Assembly: GCA_036741235.1 (NCBI GenBank)
Contig: DAINSQ010000205.1
Location: 1-8,036, forward strand
Origin: JABWBR01 sp036741235
Lineage (GTDB): Bacteria; Bacteroidota; Bacteroidia; Chitinophagales; Saprospiraceae
Direction: 5' to 3'
DNA length: 8,036 nucleotides
Shown here: one piece after another, positions 1-7,394 of the stretch
Layout: each line of letters begins with the position of its first letter
How positions within the stretch are numbered: the stretch's first letter is position 1
Notes under the pieces: generated by a model
The model's input: the letters and a program-made list of their open reading frames with translations, nothing else
What the model was told of the DNA's origin: nothing
Databases searched by the model: none
Program-made: the position numbers and the translations under genes

Positions 1-4
1 TATT

Positions 5-1298
5 TCAATTTACCAGCTTCAGGGGGCTTTTCCCCGTGAAAAATTCATGTTCGGATAAAATGACGGCTGTTTCTTCGCCTGTTGTCTTGATGTACTGCAA
101 AAAGCTTGCAATTGTCTTATGGCCAGTGAATTGCATTATTTCCTTGATTGGAATTCCCCGCTTATACGCATTTGTGGCAAAGCTTCTTCTTCCTGTGTGG
201 GTAGTTATCAGTTCCCATTTTTCAAATACGCGTTGCTTATGTTCCTGGCCTTGATAGTAGTTTACTTCTACCTTCCCGGTAAAGCCTGCCAGCTTGCAAA
301 CTTCTTTCAAATAGTCATTCAATTTTTGGCTTGATATAGGCCTGGGGGCTTTCCAGTTATTCTTCTCCAAAATAGCCAATAGGATAGGATGTACCAGGGG
401 CAAAACAACACGTTGCTTTGTCTTTTGATTTGTCTTAATCAGTGACAAAACAGATTGGCCCCCGTGTTCTATGCGTTGGATATTTTCAGGCTTGATAGTT
501 GAAAAGTCGCTATATCGAAGGCCTGTTAAACAGCCGACAAGCAATAAATCCCTTGCGTTGGCCAGGCGTTCTTCCAGCTTCATATCAAATAGCTGTTGAA
601 TTTCGGCTTCATTCAAATATACCTTATCTGTTTCCTTGAGTTCAAAAGGATTTGGAAGGGCTAAAAACTTTTCAATTGCGGGCTTTACTTCTTCCAGGCC
701 TTGTTCTTCCAAAGCCTGCCTGACAAACATTTTCAACGTCTTGATAAGCTTGTGACAATAGTTGTCATTCAACCCCAGGGCTATAAGGTAGGCTGCAAAA
801 TCATTCAGGAAGGCTTTATTTAGTCTGTCGAAGGTTATAGGCTTCTTTTGCGCCAATTGGTAGGCTGTTATGTGCTTTTGGCAATTCACGTAAACTTTGA
901 GGCTTCCAGGCTTTGTTTTTAGCTGCTTATAGCCTTCAATTGCGCTATCAATAAAGGGGAGTAGTTCCGGCCCTACCTGCTTAACAGTGAAAAGTATTGC
1001 CAGCAGGCGTTCTTTGAATTCTTCAGCGGTGGGAATGATGACTTTGGCTTGATNNNNNNNNNNATTCGGCATAAAGCGCCACAGTTTTGGCGGCCATATC
1101 ATTAAGGCGCTCATTGTATTGGCGATAATTTGGGAATGATGCGTTTTCCCTTACTCGCTGGGTTTGGGGGTTCCAATACTTTTCAGGTATGTTTAACCCC
1201 GTGCCTACATATACGCGGCGGCCCTTGAATTGAAATAGCATCAAGGGATTGCAATTCCCGCTTGGCTGCTTTCGTAGTTGAAACGTCGGTTTACCCAT
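5..1298 (-). CDS. Tyrosine recombinase (phage/ICE-type integrase), interrupted by an assembly gap
   Basis: Site-specific DNA integrase that would cut and rejoin DNA through a 3'-phosphotyrosine, most likely to integrate and excise a mobile element. The N-terminal piece (1298 to about 1064, 78 residues) resembles the Arm DNA-binding domain of Bacteroidota integrases, with a GRRVYVGTGLNIPEKYWNP segment. After ten Ns the second piece carries a SAM-like core-binding domain and the catalytic domain. The catalytic set is complete: Arg in TGLRYSD (codon 515-517), a beta-hairpin Lys in the KTKQRVVLPL region, His and Arg in HTGRR (197-199, 188-190), His in FTGHK (119-121) and the nucleophilic Tyr in FLQYIK (92-94), nine residues after that His. 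Total length is about 430 aa, normal for the family. The ATG at 1298 is chosen because the next upstream ATG (1320) runs into a stop, and it is preceded by an A-rich tract. The two pieces are out of frame only across the Ns. The gene is AT-richer by eye than the genes to its right, which fits transfer. Family call is firm; target and element type are unknown. Confidence 0.93.
1054..1063. other. Assembly gap (10 N) inside the integrase gene
   Basis: Ten Ns separate the Arm-domain part and the core-binding part of one integrase. Reading minus strand, the last complete codon before the gap is GAA and the first in-frame codon after it is CAA, with one base (T) and two bases (AT) left over. The frame is restored only if the missing length is a multiple of three, so ten is probably a placeholder and not the true length. 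The apparent frameshift should not be taken as a real mutation. Confidence 0.95.
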
Positions 1299-1322
1299 AT
1301 CCGTTTTTTTTTGTTTGCATTA

Positions 1323-1330
1323 CAAAGATA
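1323..1330 (-). promoter_or_regulatory. Probable Bacteroidota -7 box for the integrase
   Basis: On the minus strand this reads TATCTTTG, a perfect match to the Bacteroidota sigma-ABfr -7 consensus TAnnTTTG. It ends 25 bases before the integrase ATG, implying a leader of roughly 15-20 bases, which is plausible. No good TTTG-type -33 box lies at the usual spacing, so the call rests on the -7 element and its position. Confidence 0.45.
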
Positions 1331-1460
1331 GGGTAACACCTTGAAACGTTCACTTTGATGTGAATACTTTTTTTCGCTTATTTTCTTTCTTATTCTTTTG
1401 GTTTGCCTACTTATTCTTTATTTTCAAGTAATTAGATGTTTTATAAGGTAGTGTAAAAAA

Positions 1461-1497
1461 CCACAAAAGAAGCAGGTTCAAAACCTTGTGGGTCTAC
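1461..1497 (+). other. Inverted-repeat segment with tRNA-3'-end-like sequence; candidate att site
   Basis: CCACA (1461-1465) pairs with TGTGG (1487-1491), and directly inside its right arm AGGTT (1474-1478) pairs with AACCT (1482-1486) around a three-base CAA loop. The stretch GGTTCAAAACC followed by TTGTGGGTCTACA looks like a tRNA T-loop followed by an acceptor strand, but the lower part of the T stem does not pair and no upstream D or anticodon arm can be found, so this is not an intact tRNA. A 3' tRNA fragment next to an integrase is the usual signature of an attachment site. Alternatively it is simply a small dyad bound by the integrase, or chance. The assignment is inferred from context. 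Confidence 0.33.
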
Positions 1498-1503
1498 AGA
1501 TAT

Positions 1504-1530
1504 AGGCGCTTCAAACGAGGCGCCTTTTTT
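1504..1530 (+). terminator. Rho-independent terminator without an upstream gene
   Basis: AGGCGCTTC (1504-1512) pairs with GAGGCGCCT read as 1517-1525 (nine pairs including one G-T wobble) around an AAAC loop, followed by five further T residues, then C and three T. This is a strong intrinsic terminator on the plus strand. No plus-strand gene ends just before it: the integrase and the permease are both on the minus strand. It follows the tRNA-tail-like segment by a few bases, so it may be the original terminator of a tRNA or small RNA gene displaced by element insertion. Confidence 0.8.
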
Positions 1531-1621
1531 CTTTGGTAATATGCCGTAATCCGGATGAAAAATAAAAAACAAATGCGAATTGGCGGATAAAAGATTATTG
1601 CGCACAACCTACAACCATCCC

Positions 1622-2911
1622 TCAACTTCCCCCCGTTCTCCTGCTCCACCAGAAGGAAGCCGCGCCTGCCGCAATATTGACGAGCCCCAGCAGGCTCTCC
1701 CGGGGTTTATCCCACAGTAAATATCCCAGCACCCAAATGCTAAAGGCCAAAAACAGGTATTGCAACCAGGGGTAGGCCGGGCTGCGGTAGCCTTCGTAAG
1801 GCGTGCTTCGCCGCCGCAATACGAGTAATCCGACTACGGTAAGCGTTGTAAACAATTGCAGTACAAAACCGCTGTACAACAATACCTGCTCAAATGAACT
1901 GGTGACAACCATAAACACGCTGATGCCCGTTTGTAGCCAAATGGCGCGTACCGGCACACCCCAGCTATTGTCATTGGCAAAAAAACGCCAGAAGGAGTGG
2001 TCGTCGGCCATGGCGCGCACTACCCGGGGGCCTACCCACACCATGGCGCTAATGCCCGCAAGCAGCAGGGCCGCAATGAGAATACTCACTACTTGCGCGC
2101 CGTCGTGGCCCAGCATAAAAGAAGCCACTACCTGCCCCACTTCTACCTTGTCGAGCAGCGATTCGCGGGGCGCCTGCCGCAGAAAGGACAGTTGCAGCAA
2201 TACGTATAATACGCCTACCAGCAGGGTGCCGCCAATCAGCGCGCGGGGTAGGTTGCGGGCAGGGTGCCTGATTTCGTCTACTATATAGGCCGCAGCATTC
2301 CACCCCGAAAACGAATACATGACGTAAATCAAGGCTACGGCATAGGCGGGCTGCCCAACTTCGTACCGCCATCCCGCACTCCAGTCGAGGGCGTTGGTAT
2401 CCTGGGCGATCGAAAATCCGCCAAAAATGAGCAATACAATGAGCAGTAATTTGACTAACGTGAGGGCATTCTGGAACAGGCTGCTATGGCGCAGGCTGAA
2501 CGAGTGCATCGCCGAAATACCTGCAATAGCCAGCAAGGCAATGAGCTCGCCGTGCAGCGAAAAGATGTCAGACAAATAAGCGCCCATAGCCATTGCAGAA
2601 AGTGCTACCGATGCAGAAAAACCAACGGTGAGCGATACCCACCCCGACAGGTAGCCCAACATGGGGTGGAAAATGCGCGAAAGGAAATGATAATCACCCC
2701 CCGACTTGGGAAGGCGAACGCCCAGCTCTGCATAGGAAAAGGCGCCGAAAAGAGATATCAAACCCCCTATTATCCACAATGACAGTATAGTCCACGTATT
2801 CTCCAGGTGCTTCAACTGCATGCCGAGCCCCGTAAATACCCCGGCGCCAACCATATTGGCCACAACAATAGCCGCCGCGCTCAACCAGCCTATTTTACGA
2901 TTTTCCCGCAT
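1622..2911 (-). CDS. APC-superfamily amino acid permease
   Basis: Inner-membrane secondary transporter, most likely for amino acids, of the amino acid-polyamine-organocation superfamily. The 429-aa length and about twelve hydrophobic segments fit the family: TM1 near 9-28, TM2 38-60, TM3 84-112, TM4 121-137, TM5 147-165, TM6 187-210, TM7 222-243, TM8 272-297, then four more in 320-421. TM1 contains the unwound-helix motif GAGVFTG (22-28), which in the family binds the substrate carboxyl and amino groups. The end of TM6 into the following loop holds FSGWNAAAYIVDEIRHP and then ARNLPRAL (201-225), a highly conserved APC signature. The C-terminus is short with no fused domain. It is divergent from the ATP-grasp gene, with 186 bp between the presumed starts. 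Start is the ATG giving the conserved short basic N-terminus before TM1. Substrate cannot be told from sequence; LAT-like or other APC subfamilies are possible. Confidence 0.93.
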   Translation of the reverse strand: MRENRKIGWLSAAAIVVANMVGAGVFTGLGMQLKHLENTWTILSLWIIGGLISLFGAFSYAELGVRLPKSGGDYHFLSRIFHPMLGYLSGWVSLTVGFSASVALSAMAMGAYLSDIFSLHGELIALLAIAGISAMHSFSLRHSSLFQNALTLVKLLLIVLLIFGGFSIAQDTNALDWSAGWRYEVGQPAYAVALIYVMYSFSGWNAAAYIVDEIRHPARNLPRALIGGTLLVGVLYVLLQLSFLRQAPRESLLDKVEVGQVVASFMLGHDGAQVVSILIAALLLAGISAMVWVGPRVVRAMADDHSFWRFFANDNSWGVPVRAIWLQTGISVFMVVTSSFEQVLLYSGFVLQLFTTLTVVGLLVLRRRSTPYEGYRSPAYPWLQYLFLAFSIWVLGYLLWDKPRESLLGLVNIAAGAASFWWSRRTGGS

Positions 2912-3097
2912 ACAGTTTTATGCGTATCTACAGACTAACTATAAAACTAAGCTTTCCCACTTTACCAGTGTGTATCCGCCCCGGGATTAACGAAAGAATA
3001 ACACCAAACAAGTAGATACCAACCGACTTGTCCTATTGTTTTGAATAAAAAAAAAACTGACCTTAGATGCCGATTTGCTTGCTCACTAAAACTATTG

Positions 3098-4498
3098 ATG
3101 GGAACAACGATCTGCCTCGATTCGATCAAGGCCATCCGCGACTTCTTTCTCAACGTCAAAACCCCGGTTTATTTCATAGACTGGTGCCTTTTCACCGCCC
3201 TGGGCATGGACCGATGGATCGGCTCGTTGAAATACTTGTGCGCCATTGACAATTTTGGCGGACAGCACCCGCGTATCATTGCTTCGCCGAACTTTCCATA
3301 CGTTAACAAGGATGCCCTGGAAAAGGTCAACCGGCTGCTGATATCCGACCCCTTTGTAGCCCGTTACATCGATGCTCATCGATACAATGACGCTGGGGGC
3401 AAGGCTATGTTCATGATGCTCGACGAGGCTACCGAGCTGCAAACCCGCAATCTCGGCCTCGAACTGTGTCTGCCGCCGGTAGCCCTACGCCAGTATTGCG
3501 ACCACAAGGCCAATACCAACCGCATTGCCGAAAAAGCCGGCGTGCCATGCGTGCCTTATGTGCTGTCGGCAGTAGTTAGCTATGAACACCTGCGCAGCAT
3601 TTCTTCGCATCTGGGCGGGCAATTGGTGCTGCAAAGACCCTTCGGCAATTCGGGCGCTACCACTTATTTTGTCAATAATGAAGCCGATTTTATCGCCCAT
3701 CATGCGGAGATCATTTGTGGCGAAGAGTTGAAAATCATGAAATTTATCGATTGCCGCAGTACCGGACTGGAGGCCTGTGTGACCCGCCACGGCGTTGTGG
3801 TGGCGCCCCTGACTGCCGAGCTCATCGGCTTCCCGGAACTCACCTTGCACAAAGGCGGCTGGTGCGGCAATGAACTATATGCCCATGCTTTCCCTCGTAG
3901 TATTACAGAACAAGCGGTCGATTATGCTATCCGAATGGGCGAACAACTGCGCAAAGAGGGCTACAAAGGTTATTTCGAACTTGATTTTCTCATAGACAAA
4001 GAAGACGGCCGGTTGTATCTCGGCGAAATGAATCCCCGATTTTCGGGCATTTCACCACTGACTAATAATGCCAGTTTCGCTCGGGAAGACTTGCCCCTCA
4101 TGCTGCTGCACCTGCTGGAGTGGATGGATGTGGACTACGAACTGGATGTGGCCGCCCTCAATGCCCGCTGGGCCGACCAAGACAAGCTTGCACCCCTTTC
4201 GCTGTTTTATTTTTGCCATGTAGATGATACAGTCGTCAAAGCCCCGCCAACGGGAATCTACTGCCTCCAACCGGATGGCAGTGTCGCCTTGAGCCGCTTT
4301 ACTACCGATTTTTGCGATCTTAATGATACCGATGAAGCTTTTTGGCTGAATGTGTCGGGCCCCGATACCCGCATTGCACAAGGCGAAGAAGTCGGCGCCT
4401 TAATATTGCGGCAACGCGCAACTATTACCCCTAATGAACTGACACCTCAGGCCGCAGCCTGGATCAAGGGCCTGAAGGCCGCCTTTGTATCGGAATGA
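3098..4498 (+). CDS. ATP-grasp family ligase of unknown substrate (carboxylate-amine ligase/biotin carboxylase-like)
   Basis: Cytoplasmic ATP-grasp enzyme of 466 aa, expected to activate a carboxylate as an acyl phosphate and join it to an amine or other nucleophile. Residues 1-130 form a pre-ATP-grasp region I do not recognise in detail. The ATP-grasp fold then starts with DHKANTNRIAEKAGVP (135-150). The glycine-rich phosphate loop is QRPFGNSGA (180-188), and the Mg/ATP site is ELDFL (294-298) with GEMNPRFSG (309-317), matching the E-x-NPR signature of carboxylate ligases. About 100 residues after the MgATP motifs form a separate C-terminal part. No biotin-carboxyl-carrier domain or carboxylase partner is nearby, so a true biotin carboxylase is unlikely. 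I prefer ATG at 3098 over a TTG at 3041, because the 19 extra residues look like translated leader and a TTGTTTTG sequence at 3036-3043 is a near match to a -7 promoter box. It is divergent from an amino acid permease, hinting at an amino acid or peptide substrate (inference). Confidence 0.85.
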   Translation: MGTTICLDSIKAIRDFFLNVKTPVYFIDWCLFTALGMDRWIGSLKYLCAIDNFGGQHPRIIASPNFPYVNKDALEKVNRLLISDPFVARYIDAHRYNDAGGKAMFMMLDEATELQTRNLGLELCLPPVALRQYCDHKANTNRIAEKAGVPCVPYVLSAVVSYEHLRSISSHLGGQLVLQRPFGNSGATTYFVNNEADFIAHHAEIICGEELKIMKFIDCRSTGLEACVTRHGVVVAPLTAELIGFPELTLHKGGWCGNELYAHAFPRSITEQAVDYAIRMGEQLRKEGYKGYFELDFLIDKEDGRLYLGEMNPRFSGISPLTNNASFAREDLPLMLLHLLEWMDVDYELDVAALNARWADQDKLAPLSLFYFCHVDDTVVKAPPTGIYCLQPDGSVALSRFTTDFCDLNDTDEAFWLNVSGPDTRIAQGEEVGALILRQRATITPNELTPQAAAWIKGLKAAFVSE

Positions 4499-4546
4499 TG
4501 CTTTCAGTACCCCAATGTGCGGGAAGACACATAACTGACAACCGAC

Positions 4547-7363
4547 TCAATGCGCCTCCAGCCAATTTTTACCAACACCGACACCTACTTCTATAGGCAC
4601 TTTTAAATCAGGGATGGCATGTTTCATACAATCGATTATCAATGGTTGTAGCGTTGCCACCTCGCTTTGCAGCGCGTCAAAAACGAGTTCGTCGTGCACT
4701 TGCATGATCATTTTGGTTTGATACCCTCCTTTTTTCAGCGTGTCGTGAATACGTACCATAGCAATTTTGATCATATCGGCAGCCGTTCCCTGGATGGGCG
4801 TATTGACTGCAATGCGTTCGGCGTTGCTGCGCTCCAGCGAACTTCGGGAATCGATATCGCGCAGATAGCGGCGCCGGTTCATCAGCGTGGTCACGTAACC
4901 GTTTTTACGGGCGTCCTCTACCGTTTTCTCCATGTAATGTTTGAGGCCGGGGTATTGGGCGAAATAGTTGTCGATAAGTTCTTTGGCTTCCGTGCGTTTA
5001 ATGCCGAGTTGGCGCGACAGGTTGGTGGCGCCGGCGCCGTAGATGATACTAAAATTGACCGTTTTGGCGCGGTAGCGCTGTTCCTTGGTTACTTCGTCGA
5101 ACGAAATGCCGAATACGCGGGCCGCCGTAGCGGTGTGGATGTCCTTGCCAGACTGGAAGGCCTCCAGCATGGCTTCGTCGCCGCTGATCTCGGCTATCAG
5201 GCGCAACTCGATCTGGGAGTAGTCTGCCGCTAAAATTATATGCTTGTCGTCGCGAGGAATAAAAGCCTCGCGAACGCGGGCGCCTTCGGGGGTGCGCACG
5301 GGAATATTTTGCAGGTTAGGGTTGTTGGAACTCAGGCGCCCCGTGGCGGCCAATGCCTGGTTGAAGGAGCTGTGTACGCGGCCCGTGCGGGGGTTGACCA
5401 GCGCCGGCAGGGCGTCGACGTAAGTGCTTTTCAACTTGGTGAGCCCGCGGTGCCTGAGGATGTGCGACACTACTTCGTTTTCGAGGGCCAGTTCTGCCAT
5501 GATCTCTTCGTCGGTGGAGTATTGGCCGGTAGCGGTTTTGCGCCAGCGGTAGGGGATTTTTAATATTTCAAACAATACTTCTCCCACTTGTTTGGGCGAA
5601 GACAGGTTGAAGCGCACGCCGGCCAGGTCGTGCACTTTTTTCTCCTGGTCGGCAATTTCTGTTGCCAGTTCGGCAGAATACTTTTCGAGATAATCCACAT
5701 CGATGCGCACGCCGGCGTATTCCAGGTCGACCAATACGGGTACCAGCGGTCCCTCGATGGTATCGTAGAGTTCGCGCAGCCCGTTTTTTTCGAGGTGGGG
5801 CGCCAGGTAGTCGGCCAACTGCAGGGTAATATCGGCGTCTTCGGCAGCATAGTCTTTGACCTGCTCGATTGGCGCCTGTCGCATGGTGAGCTGGTTTTTG
5901 CCCTTTTTGCCGATGAGCGTTTCAATGGAGACGGGTTTGTATTTGAGATAGGTCTCCGCCATGTAGTCCATATTGTGGCGCAACTCGGGTTCGATGAGGT
6001 AATGCGCCAACATCGTATCAAAGTAATAACCTTTTAATTCTATGTTGTACCACTTCAGTACGATGGCGTCGTATTTGATATTTTGACCAACTTTTTCAAT
6101 TTTTTTATTTTCAAAAAAAGGCCTGAATTCCTCTACCAGCGCCTGCGCTTCGTCGCGATTTTCGGGTACGGGCACATACCAGGCTTCGCGGGCTTTTACG
6201 GCAAACGACATACCCACCAATTCGGCCATATTGGGGTCGATATGGGTGGTTTCGGTGTCAAAGCAAACGCGGGTATGTTGCATCAGCGTTTTGATCAATT
6301 CGCTGCGCTGGGCGGCGTTTTCAACGAGGTGATAAGTGTGGGGGGTGTTGTCAATATGGTATTCGGCGATAGAATGCGACGGCAATCGCTGAACTTTGGG
6401 CGCCGGCGGGTCGTCGTCGCCAAAAAGACTGCCTTGTACGCCGGGTTTTGGCGCCGATTGCGGCGCAGGTGCGGCTTGCTGCCCTTCGCCCAGGATTTGC
6501 TGGGCCAGGGTCCGAAATTCGAGTTCGCGGAAAATCTCGGCCAGCCGCTCGTGGTCGGGCGGATCGAGGGTATAGGCCTCCGAGTCGAGCTGGATAGGCA
6601 CATCGATGTCGATGGCGGCCAGTTTTTTGGACAGCAGGGCCTGGTCGGTGTACTGGATAACGTTGTCTTTTTGCTTGCCTTTGAGTTGGTCAACATTGGC
6701 GATGAGCCCTTCCACGGTGTCGAATTGTTCGAGTAGCTTGGCGGCTGTTTTTTCGCCGATGCCGGGAATGCCGGGTATATTGTCGACGCTGTCGCCCATC
6801 AACCCCAGCATATCCACTACCTGGTCGACGCGTTTGATCTGCCAGTTTTCGAGTACTTCTTTTACACCCCAGATTTCCACGCCGTTGCCCTGGCGCGAGG
6901 GTTTGTACATCATCACCTGGTCGGATACCAACTGTCCGTAGTCTTTGTCTGGGGTGACCATGTATACTTTGTAACCCTGTTCGGCAGCCTGTTTCGACAA
7001 GGTGCCGATGACGTCGTCGGCTTCGTAGCCTTCGACGGTGAGAATGGGGATTTTGAAGGCCTTCAGAATTTCCTGGATGTAGGGTATGGCTATGGTGATA
7101 TCTTCAGGCTGTTGCTCGCGGTTGGCTTTGTATTCGGGGTACATATGGTGGCGGAAGGTAGGCGTGGGCAGGTCGAAAGCTACTGCCAGGTGGGTGGGGT
7201 GCTGGTTGTGAATGAGGTCCCACAAGGTACGGGTAAAACCCGCCACGGCCGAGGTATTGAGTCCCTTAGAGTTGATGAGCGGCCTGGTGATAAACGAGAA
7301 GTGGGCGCGGTATACCAGCGCATGGCCGTCGAGCAGGAAAAGCCTTTTGTCTGTCATAGTCAT
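4547..7363 (-). CDS. polA: DNA polymerase I
   Basis: Replication/repair polymerase that removes RNA primers and fills gaps. All three domains are present in 938 aa, close to the E. coli length. The 5'-nuclease domain (about 5-292) keeps LLDGHALVYRA, YPEYKANR, EGYEADDVIG (111-120), TPDKDYGQLV and GLMGDSVDNIPGIPGIGEKT. A Pro/Ala-rich linker (295-328) follows. The 3'-5' exonuclease domain has D369 and E371 in FDTET, D432 in GQNIKYD and D509 in YAAEDAD, all matching the E. coli active site, so proofreading should be functional; many bacterial PolA proteins have lost it. The polymerase domain has motif A DYSQIEL (D714, E719), motif B R763/K767/F771/Y775 and motif C VHDE (D891, E892). Phe at 771 corresponds to E. 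coli F762. Start is ATG 7363 (second ATG at 7357 possible). It follows the acetyltransferase-like gene by 31 bp on the same strand, so co-transcription is likely; a weak TATCTTAC at 7380-7387 could be its own -7 box. It converges with the ATP-grasp gene, 48 bp apart, with no clear terminator between. Confidence 0.98.
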   Translation of the reverse strand: MTMTDKRLFLLDGHALVYRAHFSFITRPLINSKGLNTSAVAGFTRTLWDLIHNQHPTHLAVAFDLPTPTFRHHMYPEYKANREQQPEDITIAIPYIQEILKAFKIPILTVEGYEADDVIGTLSKQAAEQGYKVYMVTPDKDYGQLVSDQVMMYKPSRQGNGVEIWGVKEVLENWQIKRVDQVVDMLGLMGDSVDNIPGIPGIGEKTAAKLLEQFDTVEGLIANVDQLKGKQKDNVIQYTDQALLSKKLAAIDIDVPIQLDSEAYTLDPPDHERLAEIFRELEFRTLAQQILGEGQQAAPAPQSAPKPGVQGSLFGDDDPPAPKVQRLPSHSIAEYHIDNTPHTYHLVENAAQRSELIKTLMQHTRVCFDTETTHIDPNMAELVGMSFAVKAREAWYVPVPENRDEAQALVEEFRPFFENKKIEKVGQNIKYDAIVLKWYNIELKGYYFDTMLAHYLIEPELRHNMDYMAETYLKYKPVSIETLIGKKGKNQLTMRQAPIEQVKDYAAEDADITLQLADYLAPHLEKNGLRELYDTIEGPLVPVLVDLEYAGVRIDVDYLEKYSAELATEIADQEKKVHDLAGVRFNLSSPKQVGEVLFEILKIPYRWRKTATGQYSTDEEIMAELALENEVVSHILRHRGLTKLKSTYVDALPALVNPRTGRVHSSFNQALAATGRLSSNNPNLQNIPVRTPEGARVREAFIPRDDKHIILAADYSQIELRLIAEISGDEAMLEAFQSGKDIHTATAARVFGISFDEVTKEQRYRAKTVNFSIIYGAGATNLSRQLGIKRTEAKELIDNYFAQYPGLKHYMEKTVEDARKNGYVTTLMNRRRYLRDIDSRSSLERSNAERIAVNTPIQGTAADMIKIAMVRIHDTLKKGGYQTKMIMQVHDELVFDALQSEVATLQPLIIDCMKHAIPDLKVPIEVGVGVGKNWLEAH

Positions 7364-7394
7364 AGGTGATTTCGAGGCGGTAAGATACTAATTT

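Larger units (their letters stand above)
1299..1621. other. Non-coding junction between integrase and permease
   Basis: No convincing coding region is present in these 323 bases. From left to right they hold the presumed integrase promoter, an AT-rich pyrimidine-rich stretch on the plus strand (about 1366-1430), an inverted-repeat segment with a tRNA-tail-like sequence, a strong plus-strand terminator, and about 90 bases with no recognisable element before the permease stop codon. I see no clear hairpin terminator for the permease on the minus strand. Base composition shifts from AT-rich to GC-rich across the region, as expected at the edge of an integrated element. Confidence 0.6.

Noticed and set aside
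1441..1500. Intact tRNA gene before the terminator
   Set aside because: Only a T-loop-like and acceptor-like segment is present; the T stem has mismatches and no D arm, anticodon arm or matching 5' acceptor strand is found in the AT-rich sequence upstream.
1803..2288. 161-aa open frame on the plus strand
   Set aside because: Antisense to the permease; rich in Thr, Ser, Arg and Pro with no domain or membrane pattern.
2962..3159. 65-aa minus-strand frame in the permease/ATP-grasp gap
   Set aside because: It overlaps the start of the ATP-grasp gene antisense, has no family features and no promoter-like sequence; regarded as chance.
3485..3850. 121-aa open frame on the minus strand (and a similar one at 3092-3442)
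   Set aside because: Both are antisense to the ATP-grasp gene, whose motifs are clear in the plus frame.
4499..4546. Shared terminator between the convergent ATP-grasp and polA genes
   Set aside because: Only a four-pair TGTG/CACA hairpin without a T tract is visible, too weak to call.
4667..5233. 188-aa open frame on the plus strand
   Set aside because: Antisense to the polymerase domain of polA, with no recognisable motif.
6083..6736. 217-aa open frame on the plus strand
   Set aside because: It lies entirely antisense within polA, whose domain motifs run through the same bases; its Phe/Gly/Val-rich composition is typical of a shadow frame in GC-rich DNA.
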